The notes under the pieces were generated by a model. That model did no database searches. It was not told the origin of the DNA and was given only the letters and a program-made list of their open reading frames with translations. Position numbers and translations under genes: made by a program. DNA of 64,000 nt. Origin: Paenibacillus guangzhouensis. Its GTDB lineage: Bacteria > Bacillota > Bacilli > Paenibacillales > Paenibacillaceae. The stretch lies in the NCBI RefSeq assembly GCF_009363075.1, contig NZ_CP045293.1, positions 3,100,001 through 3,164,000 of the forward strand, written 5' to 3'. Shown here piece by piece: positions 1 through 10,033 of this stretch; position 1 is the first letter of the stretch; the number at the start of each line of letters is the position of its first letter.

Positions 1-434
1 TTGAATCTTGCGAATGGCAAGGCCGTGAAGTTCTCTTTCGTAAAGATCGAAGCAATCGTCGCATCTTTAAGATTGTAGGCAAAGGCAAAGCTAATTGTCG
101 GATGGCTGAAGAGATTGACCCGAAAATTACGTTGATTCTCATTCAGCTTCAACTGTTTTGCATCAGATAGATCAAGTTCACGGGAATTGACCGCACCGAT
201 CGCGGTCTGGACCACATTCCCTGCAATCCCGTTCTCCGTGACCTTGTCCATCTCACTAAATACGAATTGAATGTTCTGGCTAATCGCCTTGAGTGAGAAT
301 TCTGCTTGTTGACTATACCTCTTCTCTATCAAATCAAAAGTGACGAAGTAAGTGATAACCCCTACGAGAACAAGCGGGATAATGATGAGTGTTATAAAAG
401 CCGTAAATAGTTTGAGTCTTAAATTCATCATCAT
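1..434 (-). CDS. Sensor histidine kinase, N-terminal part (YesM-like), cut by window edge
   Basis: The frame opens with three consecutive ATG codons (426-434) behind a GGAGGAGAG ribosome site and runs off the left edge, so only about 144 N-terminal residues are seen. They hold a short basic start, one membrane helix (about residues 9-30) and the beginning of an extracytoplasmic sensor region; the kinase domain would lie outside the window. A helix followed by a variable external domain, directly upstream in position of a CUT1 sugar importer, is the usual arrangement of YesM/YesN-type two-component systems in Paenibacillus. The family is inferred from context and topology because no catalytic motif is visible. 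The three start codons cannot be told apart by eye. Confidence 0.6.
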   Translation of the reverse strand, partial: MMMNLRLKLFTAFITLIIIPLVLVGVITYFVTFDLIEKRYSQQAEFSLKAISQNIQFVFSEMDKVTENGIAGNVVQTAIGAVNSRELDLSDAKQLKLNENQRNFRVNLFSHPTISFAFAYNLKDATIASIFTKENFTALPFARF

Positions 435-452
435 AATCCCGCTCTCCTCCGG

Positions 453-1283
453 TTACCCCTTCACACTACCAGCTGTAACCCCTTCGATAATCTTCTTTTG
501 TAATACAGCATAGATGACCATAACCGGTACGACACTATAGACGATACCCGCTGACATCTGTGCATAGTTCGATTGATACGCATCCCGGAACTGCACCATC
601 CCCGTTGGAAGCGTTCTAAGTTCATCGTTCGAAATGAAGTAATTCGATAGCAAGAACTCATTCCAGTTCCCTAGGAAGTTCACGATAAAGACCGTGACGA
701 TCGCGGGAATCGTAAGTGGCAACACCATTTTAGCAAAGATACCGCCTACGCTCAACCCGTCCACAACCGCCGCTTCTTCAATTTCAGAAGGGATGGACTT
801 CATGAACTGCGCCATGATGATGACCGTGAATGGAATCGCATTCGCAACATACGGGATAATGAGCGCCAAATGTGTATTTAGGACATTCATTTTCTGCATC
901 AATAGATAGATTGGCAGCATCAGAGATGTATTCGGAATCAACATGCCAAGTAGAATCAATTGGAACAACAGCGTACTGATCTTGCCGAACCGCATTCGCG
1001 TCACTGCAAAGGACATCATCGCACCAATGAGAATCGTTACGCAGGATGACAGCACGGCAATGTACAAACTATTTAAGAAATAAACGTTGATCTTCGCATT
1101 GACCCACGCCGTTACGTAGTTGTCCCATACGAAATGCTCTGGTAGACCGAATGGACTTAACGCAATCTCAGAGTTATTGAGTTTGAAGGATGAAAAGATA
1201 ACGAAAAGAAACGGGAACAAAATGATGAGCAAATAGCCCATTAGGACGATGTGGTTAATACTCTTCTTCAATGCTCTCATCAT
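453..1283 (-). CDS. Carbohydrate ABC transporter permease, MalG/AraQ type
   Basis: This 276-residue inner-membrane protein is one of the two pore subunits of a CUT1-family sugar importer. About six hydrophobic helices are visible, starting at residues 12-30. The cytoplasmic EAA loop that contacts the ATPase lies around residues 170-190 (EEAAVVDGLSVGGIF). The start codon overlaps the stop of the upstream permease by one base, so translation is probably coupled. Position after a solute-binding lipoprotein and a MalF-type permease fits the normal gene order. No ATPase gene is present nearby; in Bacillota such importers usually share the multitask ATPase MsmX/MsmK. The substrate cannot be read from the sequence. 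Confidence 0.88.
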   Translation of the reverse strand: MMRALKKSINHIVLMGYLLIILFPFLFVIFSSFKLNNSEIALSPFGLPEHFVWDNYVTAWVNAKINVYFLNSLYIAVLSSCVTILIGAMMSFAVTRMRFGKISTLLFQLILLGMLIPNTSLMLPIYLLMQKMNVLNTHLALIIPYVANAIPFTVIIMAQFMKSIPSEIEEAAVVDGLSVGGIFAKMVLPLTIPAIVTVFIVNFLGNWNEFLLSNYFISNDELRTLPTGMVQFRDAYQSNYAQMSAGIVYSVVPVMVIYAVLQKKIIEGVTAGSVKG

Positions 1284-2167
1284 TAGTATTCAATCCTTTC
1301 GCTCCGTCTCGCAATCAAGACCTGATACAAGACCGTCAGAATCATTGTAAATACGAAAATGATGACCGAAATCGCATTACCGTATCCATATTTGAAGTTC
1401 GTGATCGCATATTTGATCATATATGTCGCCATAACGTCCGTCGATCCTGCAGGACCGCCTTTTGTCATTACGATAATAATATCCGCTGCCTTCATCGCAC
1501 CTGCGATCGAGAGCATAATAACAACCGATACAACCGGCATGATCAGCGGCATTGTTATTTTCATCGCACGTTGGTACCCTGTCGCGCCATCAATTTCTGC
1601 CGCTTCATCTAGATCTTTAGGAATCGAGAGAATGGCCGCGAGCACCATAATAATGTAGAATCCAGTCCACTGCCATCCATTCGTGATCAAGATCGATAAC
1701 ATGGCAAACTTCGGATCACCTAACCAGTCAATTGCTTCGGCACCGAAGAACCCTAGAATCTTGTTAAATAAACCAACATCATAGTTGTAGATAAAGCCCC
1801 ATAGTATCCCGATGACCGCCGTCGACATCACCGTTGGCATAAATACAGCCGTCTTGTACAAAGATTTAAACCGCTTCACATTCGCTATCATCAAGGAACT
1901 AATGACGATAATAGGAACCTGAATGAAGCAAGAGAAAAGAATAAAATATCCGTTATTCTTCACTGCGTTCCAGAACGTCTCATCGGTTAATGCTTTCGTA
2001 TAGTTCTTGATTCCCCAGAATTTCAAATTATCTGATACACCGTTCCAATTCGTCAGACTGTAATATACCGCATTAATTAGCGGGTAGATAAAAAACATTA
2101 CAAATAACACTAGGGCCGGAATAACAAAGAGCGCGTATATATAAGGGTTTCTCATCGCTTTGTTCAT
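1283..2167 (-). CDS. Carbohydrate ABC transporter permease, MalF/UgpA type
   Basis: Second pore subunit of the same CUT1 sugar importer, about 294 residues from the ATG at 2167. An open frame extends 25 codons further upstream, but that stretch crosses the intercistronic hairpin, so I reject the longer start. The protein has about six membrane helices and a conserved EAA loop (DEAAEIDGATGYQ) near the last third. Its stop codon overlaps the start of the next permease. It lies downstream of the solute-binding protein gene, separated by a strong hairpin at 2227-2258, which should make the permeases less abundant than the binding protein. Confidence 0.88.
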   Translation of the reverse strand: MNKAMRNPYIYALFVIPALVLFVMFFIYPLINAVYYSLTNWNGVSDNLKFWGIKNYTKALTDETFWNAVKNNGYFILFSCFIQVPIIVISSLMIANVKRFKSLYKTAVFMPTVMSTAVIGILWGFIYNYDVGLFNKILGFFGAEAIDWLGDPKFAMLSILITNGWQWTGFYIIMVLAAILSIPKDLDEAAEIDGATGYQRAMKITMPLIMPVVSVVIMLSIAGAMKAADIIIVMTKGGPAGSTDVMATYMIKYAITNFKYGYGNAISVIIFVFTMILTVLYQVLIARRSERIEY

Positions 2168-2226
2168 AACAGTATCCGCTCCATCCTCCAAAAAAATTGT
2201 AAATCGTTGTGTCAAAAAGTGAAAAG

Positions 2227-2258
2227 GGGCGCCACCAGTCAAGTAGCGGGTGGCGCCC
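2227..2258 (-). terminator. Intercistronic hairpin between binding protein and permease genes
   Basis: A perfect 10-bp stem (GGGCGCCACC pairing with GGTGGCGCCC) with a 12-base loop is followed, on the minus strand, by a T-rich stretch. It lies just after the stop of the solute-binding protein and before the permease start. It probably works as a partial terminator or mRNA 3'-end stabiliser that raises binding protein over membrane subunits. Confidence 0.75.
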
Positions 2259-2280
2259 TTCTTATCAACACATTCTAGAA

Positions 2281-3678
2281 TTATTCAGCCGAAGCGTTGG
2301 CTTCTTCTTGAACTTTTTGAATGGCTTCTGCTGCTTTCTCAGGTGTTGTTTGGTTTCCGATCAGTTTCTGGATCTGAACGCCAATTTCAGTTGTCACATC
2401 TGCTGGTACGATCGCATCGAATGCAGCGTAGGATTTGTTTACGTGTGTCAGTACACCAGCGATTTCTTTCATTAATGGATCTTTAACCGATGCATCAACT
2501 TTTGCTTGATCCACTTTCATCGAAGGCAATACGCCGTCTTCAACCAAGCCGCGAACCTGCATATCTTCGTTGTACAAGTTTTTGATGAAGGATTTAACCG
2601 CTGCTAATTTTTGCGGATCTTTTGCTACTTCAGCGGAGAAGCCATAACCGTTGTTCACGTCTTGCATCAAGGACGTTTGATCACCTTTACCGTTCGTGAA
2701 TGCAGGAAGGTTGAAGAATCCGACTTTACCGACCAACTTTCCTCCGTCTTGACCTTCTTTGAACAAGACGGATGCCCAAGTACCGTCGAACATCATGACT
2801 GCATCACCATTGAAGAATTGTGTACGCATATCAGCGTACTCAAGACCAAGCTCGCCTTTTTTGAAGTAACCTTTGTCTACCCAATCTTTATGTGTTTTGA
2901 ATGCCGCAACAACATCAGCGTCTGTCCATTTTGCATCGCCTGTGTTGAATTTCTCAGTTACATCCTCACCTGCTGTACGGGACCAGAGGTTGTTCGTGAT
3001 CATCAGAGGTACCCAAGCGGCTTTGGAACCTGCTGCAAGAGGGATTTTACCGTCTTTTTTGATTGTCTCAAGCAACGTTTGGAACTCGTCGAACGTTGTA
3101 GGCACTTTCAAACCTTTTTGCTCGAAGTATTCTTTGTTGTAGAATACCGCTTCAGCGGATGCGCCGATTGGCAAGCCGTATACTTTGCCGTCAACTGTCC
3201 AAGGACCTAAGTTCGTGAATTTATCTTTGATGCCAAGCTCGTCAAGGATTGGCGTAATATCAAGCATTTTGCCTGCTTTTGCATATGTTTTTGCATCTGG
3301 GCTACCGAATGCATCGAAGATGTCAGGTACGCTGCCGGATGCCATTTCGCCTCTCAGCTTTTCTTTACGGTTCACGTCGGAGTCAACGCCATCTAATTTG
3401 AAAGTAAGGCCTGGAACTTCACCTTGTGTCTTCGCAACGACTTCTTCAAGCATTTTAAAGCGAGTTTTCTTTTGCTCCCCAACTTGCGTATGACGGATTG
3501 TCATTTCGAACGGCTTCGCTTCTTCCGGTTTTGCTTCTTCCGGTTTCGTTTCAGTTGTCGTCGATGTGTTGTTATCCGTTGTCGCTGGCTTCTCTTCTGC
3601 TGTTTTCGAACCGCAACCTGTAAGCGCGATCGAAGCAACGAACACGAGTGTCAGGAACATCAATAGACTTTTCTTCAT
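2281..3678 (-). CDS. Extracellular sugar-binding lipoprotein of an ABC importer
   Basis: The protein has 465 residues from the ATG at 3678, which follows a GGGAGGG site; a longer frame upstream has no such site. It begins with a lipoprotein signal peptide ending in a lipobox LTGC (cysteine at about residue 21). A low-complexity linker with repeated PEEAK units (about residues 35-55) precedes the mature family 1 solute-binding fold. It should be tethered to the outer face of the membrane and deliver a carbohydrate to the two downstream permeases. The substrate is not identifiable. A sigma-A type promoter is visible at 3724-3752. Confidence 0.87.
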   Translation of the reverse strand: MKKSLLMFLTLVFVASIALTGCGSKTAEEKPATTDNNTSTTTETKPEEAKPEEAKPFEMTIRHTQVGEQKKTRFKMLEEVVAKTQGEVPGLTFKLDGVDSDVNRKEKLRGEMASGSVPDIFDAFGSPDAKTYAKAGKMLDITPILDELGIKDKFTNLGPWTVDGKVYGLPIGASAEAVFYNKEYFEQKGLKVPTTFDEFQTLLETIKKDGKIPLAAGSKAAWVPLMITNNLWSRTAGEDVTEKFNTGDAKWTDADVVAAFKTHKDWVDKGYFKKGELGLEYADMRTQFFNGDAVMMFDGTWASVLFKEGQDGGKLVGKVGFFNLPAFTNGKGDQTSLMQDVNNGYGFSAEVAKDPQKLAAVKSFIKNLYNEDMQVRGLVEDGVLPSMKVDQAKVDASVKDPLMKEIAGVLTHVNKSYAAFDAIVPADVTTEIGVQIQKLIGNQTTPEKAAEAIQKVQEEANASAE

Positions 3679-3723
3679 TTTAGAAGACCCTCCCAATAAC
3701 TTTTATTTGTTTGCTACACCTTT

Positions 3724-3752
3724 ATTATAGGACTTACTGCTTATTATGTAAG
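3724..3752 (-). promoter_or_regulatory. Probable promoter of the sugar-binding protein gene
   Basis: On the minus strand there is a perfect -10 hexamer TATAAT (3724-3729) and a -35-like CTTACA (3747-3752) with 17-base spacing. It lies about 45 bases upstream of the ATG at 3678, between the pflA terminator and the lipoprotein gene. Confidence 0.55.
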
Positions 3753-3820
3753 GACGTCATTTCGATGATCGAGGGATAAAATCATCTACAATCCAAATTA
3801 CATTAGATAAAATTACAACA

Positions 3821-3862
3821 AAAGAACTGTCAATTTCTAGATTCCGAAATTGACAGTTCTTT
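3821..3862 (-). terminator. Terminator downstream of pflA
   Basis: A perfect 16-bp inverted repeat (AAAGAACTGTCAATTT and its complement) with a 10-base loop lies directly after the pflA stop codon. It is flanked by A/T runs on both sides, so it can act as an intrinsic terminator for the pflB-pflA transcript. It separates this unit from the sugar importer. Confidence 0.85.
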
Positions 3863-3872
3863 ATTCATAACT

Positions 3873-4628
3873 TTATATTTGAATCATTTTGCCTTCTTGA
3901 ATCCCTTGCTCAATCAAGCGGTAAGCCTGTTTCACTTCATCTTCGGTAGGAGAAGGAACGCCTTGAAGCGGGTACTCCCGGCCAAGCTGCTCCCACTTAT
4001 AGATCCCCATCTGATGATAAGGCAAGATCTCGAATTTCTCGACATTCTTCAAGGTGCCGATGAATCGACCGAGGTTCAATAAGTCATCCTCATCGTCATG
4101 AATACCTGGAACGTATACATGACGGATCCAGACTTTTTTCCCATGATCCGATAACCAACGCGCCGTCTTGAGCGTATGCTCCACGGACTGCGAAGTCAGC
4201 TTCAAGTGCTTCTCTGGGTTGATATGCTTAATATCGAGCAGCACGAGATCGGTCACTTCCATCAAATGCGTCATCCGTTCGGATTCCGGATCGTTGAATC
4301 CATTGGAATCCAGCGTCGTATGCAGATCCCAGCGTTTCTTCACTTCCCGGAACAATTCCGCAACGAAATCGGCTTGCAAGGTTGGTTCACCCCCGGAGAC
4401 GGTTAGACCGCCTCCAGAGTTTTTGTAATACGGAATATATGGCTCAATTTCTTTGATGATATCATGAATCGTAACATGCTTGCCTTCAGATGTGTCCCAC
4501 GTATCGGGATTATGGCAATACTGACACTTCATCGCACAGCCCTGCATGAATAACACGAAACGAATTCCTGGTCCATCAACGGTGCCAAAAGTTTCTAGTG
4601 AATGAATACGTCCCTCCACTCGCTTCAC
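3873..4628 (-). CDS. pflA: Pyruvate formate-lyase activating enzyme
   Basis: Radical SAM enzyme that installs the glycyl radical on PflB under anaerobic conditions, in the cytoplasm. The CX3CX2C cluster motif (CAMKCQYC, with HNPDTW following) lies near residue 36 of the longest frame. The flanking GTVDGPGIRFV and GGGEP-type motif (VSGGEPTLQ) are typical of PflA. Length is about 250 residues, normal for the family. The longest frame begins with a TTG at 4643; two GTG codons at 4628 and 4619 fit the family N-terminus (GRIHS) better, and AGAGAGGA lies just upstream, so the exact start is uncertain. It follows pflB at a short distance and is almost certainly cotranscribed with it. Confidence 0.93.
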   Translation of the reverse strand: MKRVEGRIHSLETFGTVDGPGIRFVLFMQGCAMKCQYCHNPDTWDTSEGKHVTIHDIIKEIEPYIPYYKNSGGGLTVSGGEPTLQADFVAELFREVKKRWDLHTTLDSNGFNDPESERMTHLMEVTDLVLLDIKHINPEKHLKLTSQSVEHTLKTARWLSDHGKKVWIRHVYVPGIHDDEDDLLNLGRFIGTLKNVEKFEILPYHQMGIYKWEQLGREYPLQGVPSPTEDEVKQAYRLIEQGIQEGKMIQI

Positions 4629-4671
4629 GCATCCTCTCTGCAATGCTCTGTGTAGCTATAACGTATATATA

Positions 4672-6933
4672 TTACATGGAACCATGGAACGTACGGTTGA
4701 TAACGTCCATTTGTTGTTCTTTTGTGAGCTTGATGAAGTTAACTGCGTAGCCCGATACACGAATCGTAAGCTGCGGATAGTTCTCTGGATGTTCCATCGC
4801 ATCTAACAGTTGCTCACGAGCAAATACGTTCACGTTCAAGTGATGCGCGCCGCTGCCGAAGTAGCCGTCCATCATCGAAGTCAAGTTCGTTTTGCGTGTT
4901 TCTTCATCTTTACCCAGTGCTTTCGGCACGATCGAGAACGTGTTGGAAATACCATCTAAGCTATGCTCATACGGCAGTTTCGCTACGGAACTTAGGGAAG
5001 CAAGAGCACCCTTTTTATCACGTCCGTGCATTGGGTTCGCACCTGGAGCAAATGGCTCGCCAGCTTTACGTCCGTCAGGTGTTGTACCTGTTTTCTTACC
5101 GTATACAACGTTCGAAGTGATTGTAAGAACGGATTGTGTTGGCAAGGAATTACGATATGTTTGGTGCTTACGAATCATGCCCATGAATGTCTCGACAAGC
5201 TCGACTGCGATGGCGTCAACACGATCATCGTTGTTACCGTAGTTCGGGAATTCGCCTTCCACTTCAAAGTCAACAGCAATGCCGTTTTCGTTGCGGATTG
5301 GACGAACTTTCGCGTATTTAATCGCACTGAGGGAATCGGCAACAACCGACAATCCTGCGATACCGCAAGCCATTGTGCGAAGAATGTCTTTATCATGAAG
5401 CGCCATCTCAATACGCTCGTAAGAGTATTTATCATGCATAAAGTGGATGACATTGAGTGTGTTCACATACAGCTTCGCAAGCCATTCCATCACATTGTGA
5501 TAACGTTTCATAACTTCATTGTAATCCAATACGTCTGAAGTGATGCGCGGGAATTCTGGGGAAACTTGTGCGCCAGATTTCTCGTCTACACCGCCATTGA
5601 TCGCATAGAGCAATGCTTTGGCAAGGTTGGCACGAGCGCCGAAAAATTGCATTTGTTTACCGATACGCATCGCGGATACGCAGCATGCGATACCGTAGTC
5701 GTCGCCGAAGTATGGACGCATCAGATCGTCATTTTCATACTGGATGGAACTTGTCTCAATCGACGCTTTTGCACAATATTTTTTGAAGCCTTCAGGCAAT
5801 TTAGTCGACCATAGTACCGTTAAGTTCGGTTCTGGTGCAGGACCTAGGTTGTACAAGGTATGCAAGAAACGGAAGCTGTTGCGCGTTACGCGTGTCTCGC
5901 CATTGACGCCCATACCACCGATGGATTCTGTTACCCACGTTGGGTCACCACTGAACAATTCATTGTAGTCTGGTGTACGCAAGAATTTAACGATACGCAA
6001 TTTCATAACGAAATGGTCAACAAGTTCTTGTGCTTGTTCTTCAGTCAATGTGCCTTCTTGAAGATCGCGCTCAACATAAATGTCGAGGAAGGATGACGTG
6101 CGTCCTAAGGACATCGCTGCACCATTTTGTTCTTTAATTGCTGCAAGGTATCCGAAGTACAGCCATTGGAACGCTTCTTTCGCATTGGATGCAGGCTTCG
6201 AGATATCGAATCCATGCATTTCACCCATTTTCTTCAGCTCGCCTAATGCGCGAATTTGTTCGGAGATTTCTTCACGATCACGGATAACTTCCGGTGTCAT
6301 GGAATCAAGCTCCAGATTCTTGAGATCTTGTTGTTTTTGCTTAATCAAGAAGTCTACACCGTATAATGCTACGCGGCGGTAGTCACCGATAATACGGCCA
6401 CGACCATAAGCATCTGGAAGACCTGTAATGATACCCGCTTTACGCGCTGCTCTCATCTCGGATGTATAAGCATCGAATACACCTTGGTTATGTGTCTTAC
6501 GAATATCTGTGAACATGTGAATGATCTCTTGCGGCAATTCGAAGCCGTATGCTTTACAAGCATCGATCATCATTTTGATACCGCCAAATGGTTGAATCGA
6601 ACGTTTGAAAGGCTCATCCGTCTGAAGACCAACGATTTGCTCTTTATCTTTATCTAAATAACCAGGGCCATGGGATACGATTGTTGATGGATGATTCACA
6701 TCCACATCCAGGACGCCGCCATTCGTGATTTCTTTTTTCGTTAGTTCGGATACGATCTTCCAAAGGGCCGTTGTATTCTCTGTAGGGCCTGCCAAGAAAG
6801 CTTCGTCACCAAGGTAAGGCGTAATGTTCAATCCGATAAAGTTATTTACGTTTACCTCTCTGCTCCATTTACCGTCTTTAAATCCACGCCATCCATTCTG
6901 TTTGTCCATAACTTCTCTTTCGATCACCGACAT
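4672..6933 (-). CDS. pflB: Formate C-acetyltransferase (pyruvate formate-lyase)
   Basis: Converts pyruvate and CoA to acetyl-CoA and formate in mixed-acid fermentation; a cytoplasmic glycyl-radical enzyme. The 753 residues match the family length of about 750-760. The catalytic cysteine pair is at C417-C418 (GIACCVSAM) and the radical glycine at G728 in RVSGYAV. The ATG at 6933 follows GGAGGG with good spacing. The gene is first in a pflB-pflA unit and is preceded by a class II Fnr-type promoter (7022-7064). All residues needed for activity appear intact. Confidence 0.97.
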   Translation of the reverse strand: MSVIEREVMDKQNGWRGFKDGKWSREVNVNNFIGLNITPYLGDEAFLAGPTENTTALWKIVSELTKKEITNGGVLDVDVNHPSTIVSHGPGYLDKDKEQIVGLQTDEPFKRSIQPFGGIKMMIDACKAYGFELPQEIIHMFTDIRKTHNQGVFDAYTSEMRAARKAGIITGLPDAYGRGRIIGDYRRVALYGVDFLIKQKQQDLKNLELDSMTPEVIRDREEISEQIRALGELKKMGEMHGFDISKPASNAKEAFQWLYFGYLAAIKEQNGAAMSLGRTSSFLDIYVERDLQEGTLTEEQAQELVDHFVMKLRIVKFLRTPDYNELFSGDPTWVTESIGGMGVNGETRVTRNSFRFLHTLYNLGPAPEPNLTVLWSTKLPEGFKKYCAKASIETSSIQYENDDLMRPYFGDDYGIACCVSAMRIGKQMQFFGARANLAKALLYAINGGVDEKSGAQVSPEFPRITSDVLDYNEVMKRYHNVMEWLAKLYVNTLNVIHFMHDKYSYERIEMALHDKDILRTMACGIAGLSVVADSLSAIKYAKVRPIRNENGIAVDFEVEGEFPNYGNNDDRVDAIAVELVETFMGMIRKHQTYRNSLPTQSVLTITSNVVYGKKTGTTPDGRKAGEPFAPGANPMHGRDKKGALASLSSVAKLPYEHSLDGISNTFSIVPKALGKDEETRKTNLTSMMDGYFGSGAHHLNVNVFAREQLLDAMEHPENYPQLTIRVSGYAVNFIKLTKEQQMDVINRTFHGSM

Positions 6934-7014
6934 CGAAATCCCTCCGTTATTTCTATTTTCGCCACTCTTCAGAGCAGCTGGTCATACTTTGTAACTTTTT
7001 TCACTATCTCGTTA

Positions 7015-7069
7015 CATCCTTATTCTAGCTCATTTATTGCAATAGAGGTGTGACATCCATCACACCTCT
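7015..7069 (-). promoter_or_regulatory. Fnr box and class II promoter of pflB
   Basis: A perfect Fnr/Crp-type box TGTGA-CATCCA-TCACA occupies 7049-7064, inside a longer perfect palindrome with 10-base arms (7044-7053 and 7060-7069). On the minus strand a -10 hexamer TAGAAT lies at 7022-7027. Placing the start site six bases after the -10 box (about 7015) puts the box centre (7056.5) exactly at -41.5, the canonical position for Fnr activation by class II contact. No good -35 hexamer is seen, as expected for an activator-dependent promoter. The palindrome could also act as a weak terminator for adhE, but it has no clear T tract. Confidence 0.8.
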
Positions 7070-7107
7070 ACGCATCCAATTCCTACATCTGTCGAAATCG
7101 TTAAAGT

Positions 7108-9726
7108 TTATTCAAATTTACCGTAGAAGGCGTTGCGATAAACGTCGGCAAGTTCGGTGACGAGCGGCAATTTCGGGTTAGCCGTTGTACATTGATCCTC
7201 AAATGCACGATCTGCCAAGTAATCTACGCGGGATTCGAAGTCCTTCGGATCAAAGCCAAGCGCTTGGAACGACTCCGGAATACCTAATTTTTTGTTCATA
7301 TCACGAATCGCGTTAACCAAGCTGTTGACGCCCTCTTCGGTCGTCTTCGCTGGCAATCCTAGGATACGCGCAATTTCAGCGTAGCGCTCGTCAGCCACGA
7401 AATGATTATATTTCGGGAACGAAGAGAACTTCGTCGGTTTCTTCGCATTGTAACGAATGACGTGCGGCATCAAGATCGCATTGGTACGTCCGTGTGCTGT
7501 GTGATATTGGCCGCCCCATTTATGCGCCAAGCTGTGGTTGATGCCTAAGAAGGCATTCGCGAAGGCCATCCCTGCAATCGTGGATGCATTATGCATTTTC
7601 TCACGCGCAATTGGGCATGCTTCATTCGCAGACTTCTCTAGATATTGGAAGACAAGCTGGATCGCTTTGATTGCAAGACCATCCGTATAATCGTTCGCCA
7701 TAACCGATACATAAGCTTCGATCGCGTGCGTTAATACGTCCATGCCTGTATCCGCAACAGCTACGCGCGGCAAGGAGTATACGAATTCCGGATCGACGAT
7801 CGCTACGTCTGGCGTTAGCTCATAATCAGCAAGTGGGTACTTCGTATTGCCTTTATCTTTATCCGTAATAACCGCGAACGATGTTACCTCCGAACCCGTA
7901 CCGGATGTCGTAGGAATTGCAACGAATTTCGCTTTTTTGCCCAGACGAGGGTATTTGTAAATCCGTTTACGGATATCCATGAACTTCTGCTTCAAATCGT
8001 TGAAATCGGTGTCTGGATATTCGTAGAATAACCACATGCCTTTCGCGGCATCCATCGGTGAACCACCGCCGAGCGCGATAATGCAATCCGGTTGGAAGCT
8101 GTTCATGAGCTTCGTACCACGTTCAACCGTTGTTGTCGATGGATCTGGTTCCACATCCGAGAAGATTTCGATCGCAACCGGCGTTTGACGTTTACGCAAG
8201 TAATGTTCCACTTTGTCAACATAACCGAGCTTCACCATCATTGGGTCAGTTACGATTAAGACGCGGCTGATATCCGGCATTTTTTCCAAGTATTGCGTAC
8301 TTCCTTTTTCGAAATAAATTTTATTTGGAACTTTGAACCATTGCATATTCACAGTACGATGCGCCACCCTTTTCACGTTGATGAGATTGACTGCCGTAAC
8401 GTTCGAGGATGTCGAGTTACGTCCATACGATCCGCAACCTAGCGTGAGTGAAGGCAAGTTGGTATTATAAATATCTCCGATCGCACCGTGCGTCGAAGGG
8501 GAGTTCACGATAATCCGGCCTGTCTGCAGACGATCCGCGAAGCGAGCGATAACATCTTGGTCGTTCGAATGAATCGCCGACGAGTGACCCATACCGCCAA
8601 AGGCAACCACTTCTGCTGCACGATCGATACCTGCTTGAGCATCTTTCACTTTGTAGCAAGCAAGAACGGGACTTAATTTCTCAGCTGACAATGGGTATTG
8701 CGGACCAACGCCTTCCAGTTCAGCGACGAGCATTTTCGTACCTTCCGGAACTTTAATGCCTGCCATTTCAGCGATTTTCGTTGCTGGTTGACCTACGATC
8801 ACTGGGTTCACCGCGCAAGTATCGCCTTTCATCGCGCTGCCAGTCAATTTCGCAGTTTCTTCTTTTGTTAAGAAGTAGCACCCGTTATCTGTCATCGCTT
8901 TTTTAACTTTATTGTAGATCGGCTCTTCAATGATCACCGCTTGTTCGGAAGCACAGATCATGCCGTTGTCAAATGTTTTGGATAGAATAAGATCCGTTAC
9001 CGCTTGTTCAATGTTCGCTGTCTTCTCAATGAATGCCGGCACGTTACCCGGTCCAACGCCAAGAGCTGGTTTACCGCAGCTGTATGCCGCTTTGACCATA
9101 CCGGATCCGCCTGTCGCTAAGATGAGCGCCACATCAGGATGATGCATCAGGGAATCGGTTGCTTCCATCGAAGGGAACTCAATCCATTGAATGCAATTTT
9201 CCGGTGCGCCATGTGCGATTGCTGCATCGCGTAGAATGCGTGCCGCCTCCACACTACATTTCTGTGCGGATGGATGGAATCCGAAAATAATCGGGTTGCG
9301 AGTCTTGATGGAAATAAGTGCTTTGAACATTGTAGTCGATGTTGGATTCGTTACTGGCGTAATCCCCATTACGATCCCGACTGGTTCAGCGATCTTCTGG
9401 AAGTTCTCGAAGGAATTGTCTTCGATCACACCAACGGTTTTATCATATTTAATGCTGTGGTAGATGTACTCGGTCGCAAAAATGTTCTTCGTAATTTTAT
9501 CTTCATATACACCACGACCTGTTTCTTCAACAGCCATTTTCGCGAGTGCCATGTGCTTGTCGAGTCCTGCGAGCGCCATCGCCTGAACGATATTATCGAT
9601 TTGTTCTTGATTGAATCCCATAAATTCATTCAATGCTGATTTTGCGTTCTTTACAAGGGAGTTGATATGTTCTTGCACAGTAGGTACAGTTTTTTCGGCT
9701 TTTGATGTTTCTGTTTTCATTGCCAT
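7108..9726 (-). CDS. adhE: Bifunctional acetaldehyde-CoA/alcohol dehydrogenase
   Basis: Reduces acetyl-CoA to acetaldehyde and then ethanol, recycling NADH in fermentation. The N-terminal aldehyde dehydrogenase half has its catalytic cysteine in NGMICASEQ (about residue 258). The C-terminal iron-containing alcohol dehydrogenase half has the cofactor-binding [10 protein letters not shown] and metal histidines in HSLAHKWGG. The 872 residues match the family, which commonly assembles as spirosomes. I choose the ATG at 9726, which has a GGAGG about 9 bases upstream; an open frame reaches 9762 but without a site. The gene lies upstream of pflB and divergent from fnr, with Fnr boxes in the shared intergenic region. 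Confidence 0.96.
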   Translation of the reverse strand: MAMKTETSKAEKTVPTVQEHINSLVKNAKSALNEFMGFNQEQIDNIVQAMALAGLDKHMALAKMAVEETGRGVYEDKITKNIFATEYIYHSIKYDKTVGVIEDNSFENFQKIAEPVGIVMGITPVTNPTSTTMFKALISIKTRNPIIFGFHPSAQKCSVEAARILRDAAIAHGAPENCIQWIEFPSMEATDSLMHHPDVALILATGGSGMVKAAYSCGKPALGVGPGNVPAFIEKTANIEQAVTDLILSKTFDNGMICASEQAVIIEEPIYNKVKKAMTDNGCYFLTKEETAKLTGSAMKGDTCAVNPVIVGQPATKIAEMAGIKVPEGTKMLVAELEGVGPQYPLSAEKLSPVLACYKVKDAQAGIDRAAEVVAFGGMGHSSAIHSNDQDVIARFADRLQTGRIIVNSPSTHGAIGDIYNTNLPSLTLGCGSYGRNSTSSNVTAVNLINVKRVAHRTVNMQWFKVPNKIYFEKGSTQYLEKMPDISRVLIVTDPMMVKLGYVDKVEHYLRKRQTPVAIEIFSDVEPDPSTTTVERGTKLMNSFQPDCIIALGGGSPMDAAKGMWLFYEYPDTDFNDLKQKFMDIRKRIYKYPRLGKKAKFVAIPTTSGTGSEVTSFAVITDKDKGNTKYPLADYELTPDVAIVDPEFVYSLPRVAVADTGMDVLTHAIEAYVSVMANDYTDGLAIKAIQLVFQYLEKSANEACPIAREKMHNASTIAGMAFANAFLGINHSLAHKWGGQYHTAHGRTNAILMPHVIRYNAKKPTKFSSFPKYNHFVADERYAEIARILGLPAKTTEEGVNSLVNAIRDMNKKLGIPESFQALGFDPKDFESRVDYLADRAFEDQCTTANPKLPLVTELADVYRNAFYGKFE

Positions 9727-9863
9727 TTTCTCCATCCTCCATTTTAGCCCATTATTTGGCACTTCGAGATACCACCATTTTAAAATAATGTTCTCGAAAT
9801 TTCTACTTTTTTCTTACGTTTGCCTTACAACTTGATCATACCGTATTGTTCCCGGAATATCTA

Positions 9864-9879
9864 CGTGAAATCATTCACA
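9864..9879. promoter_or_regulatory. Fnr box 1 upstream of adhE
   Basis: CGTGA-AATCAT-TCACA matches the Fnr consensus TGTGA-N6-TCACA with one mismatch. With the -10 hexamer TATGAT at 9835-9840 the start site is near 9828-9830, which places this box about 42-44 bases upstream, close to the class II activation position. Confidence 0.7.
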
Positions 9880-9893
9880 AAGTGTGAACATAT

Positions 9894-9909
9894 TGTGAAA
9901 CAATTCACA
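9894..9909. promoter_or_regulatory. Fnr box 2 upstream of adhE, perfect consensus
   Basis: TGTGA-AACAAT-TCACA is a perfect consensus box centred 30 bases (about three helix turns) from box 1. Two boxes on the same face of the helix suggest cooperative binding or shared use by the divergent fnr promoter. Confidence 0.75.
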
Positions 9910-10033
9910 TGAGTGTTTCTTTCCTTGTCCCTTTCTTCATCGTCAGTGATTTTTTCCACAAATGTTTACTGAATATTCAAAATTACATAAAAATTAACGC
10001 TATTATGTGATCAAAAACGTGTTAAAATAAGTT

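Noticed and set aside
2611-3210. A 199-codon plus-strand frame inside the sugar-binding protein gene
   Set aside because: It is a shadow of a well-supported lipoprotein gene and has no ribosome site or recognisable motif.
7044-7069. Palindrome after adhE as a simple terminator
   Set aside because: There is no T run after the stem on the minus strand, and its core is a perfect Fnr box at -41.5 of a pflB promoter, so regulation is the better reading.
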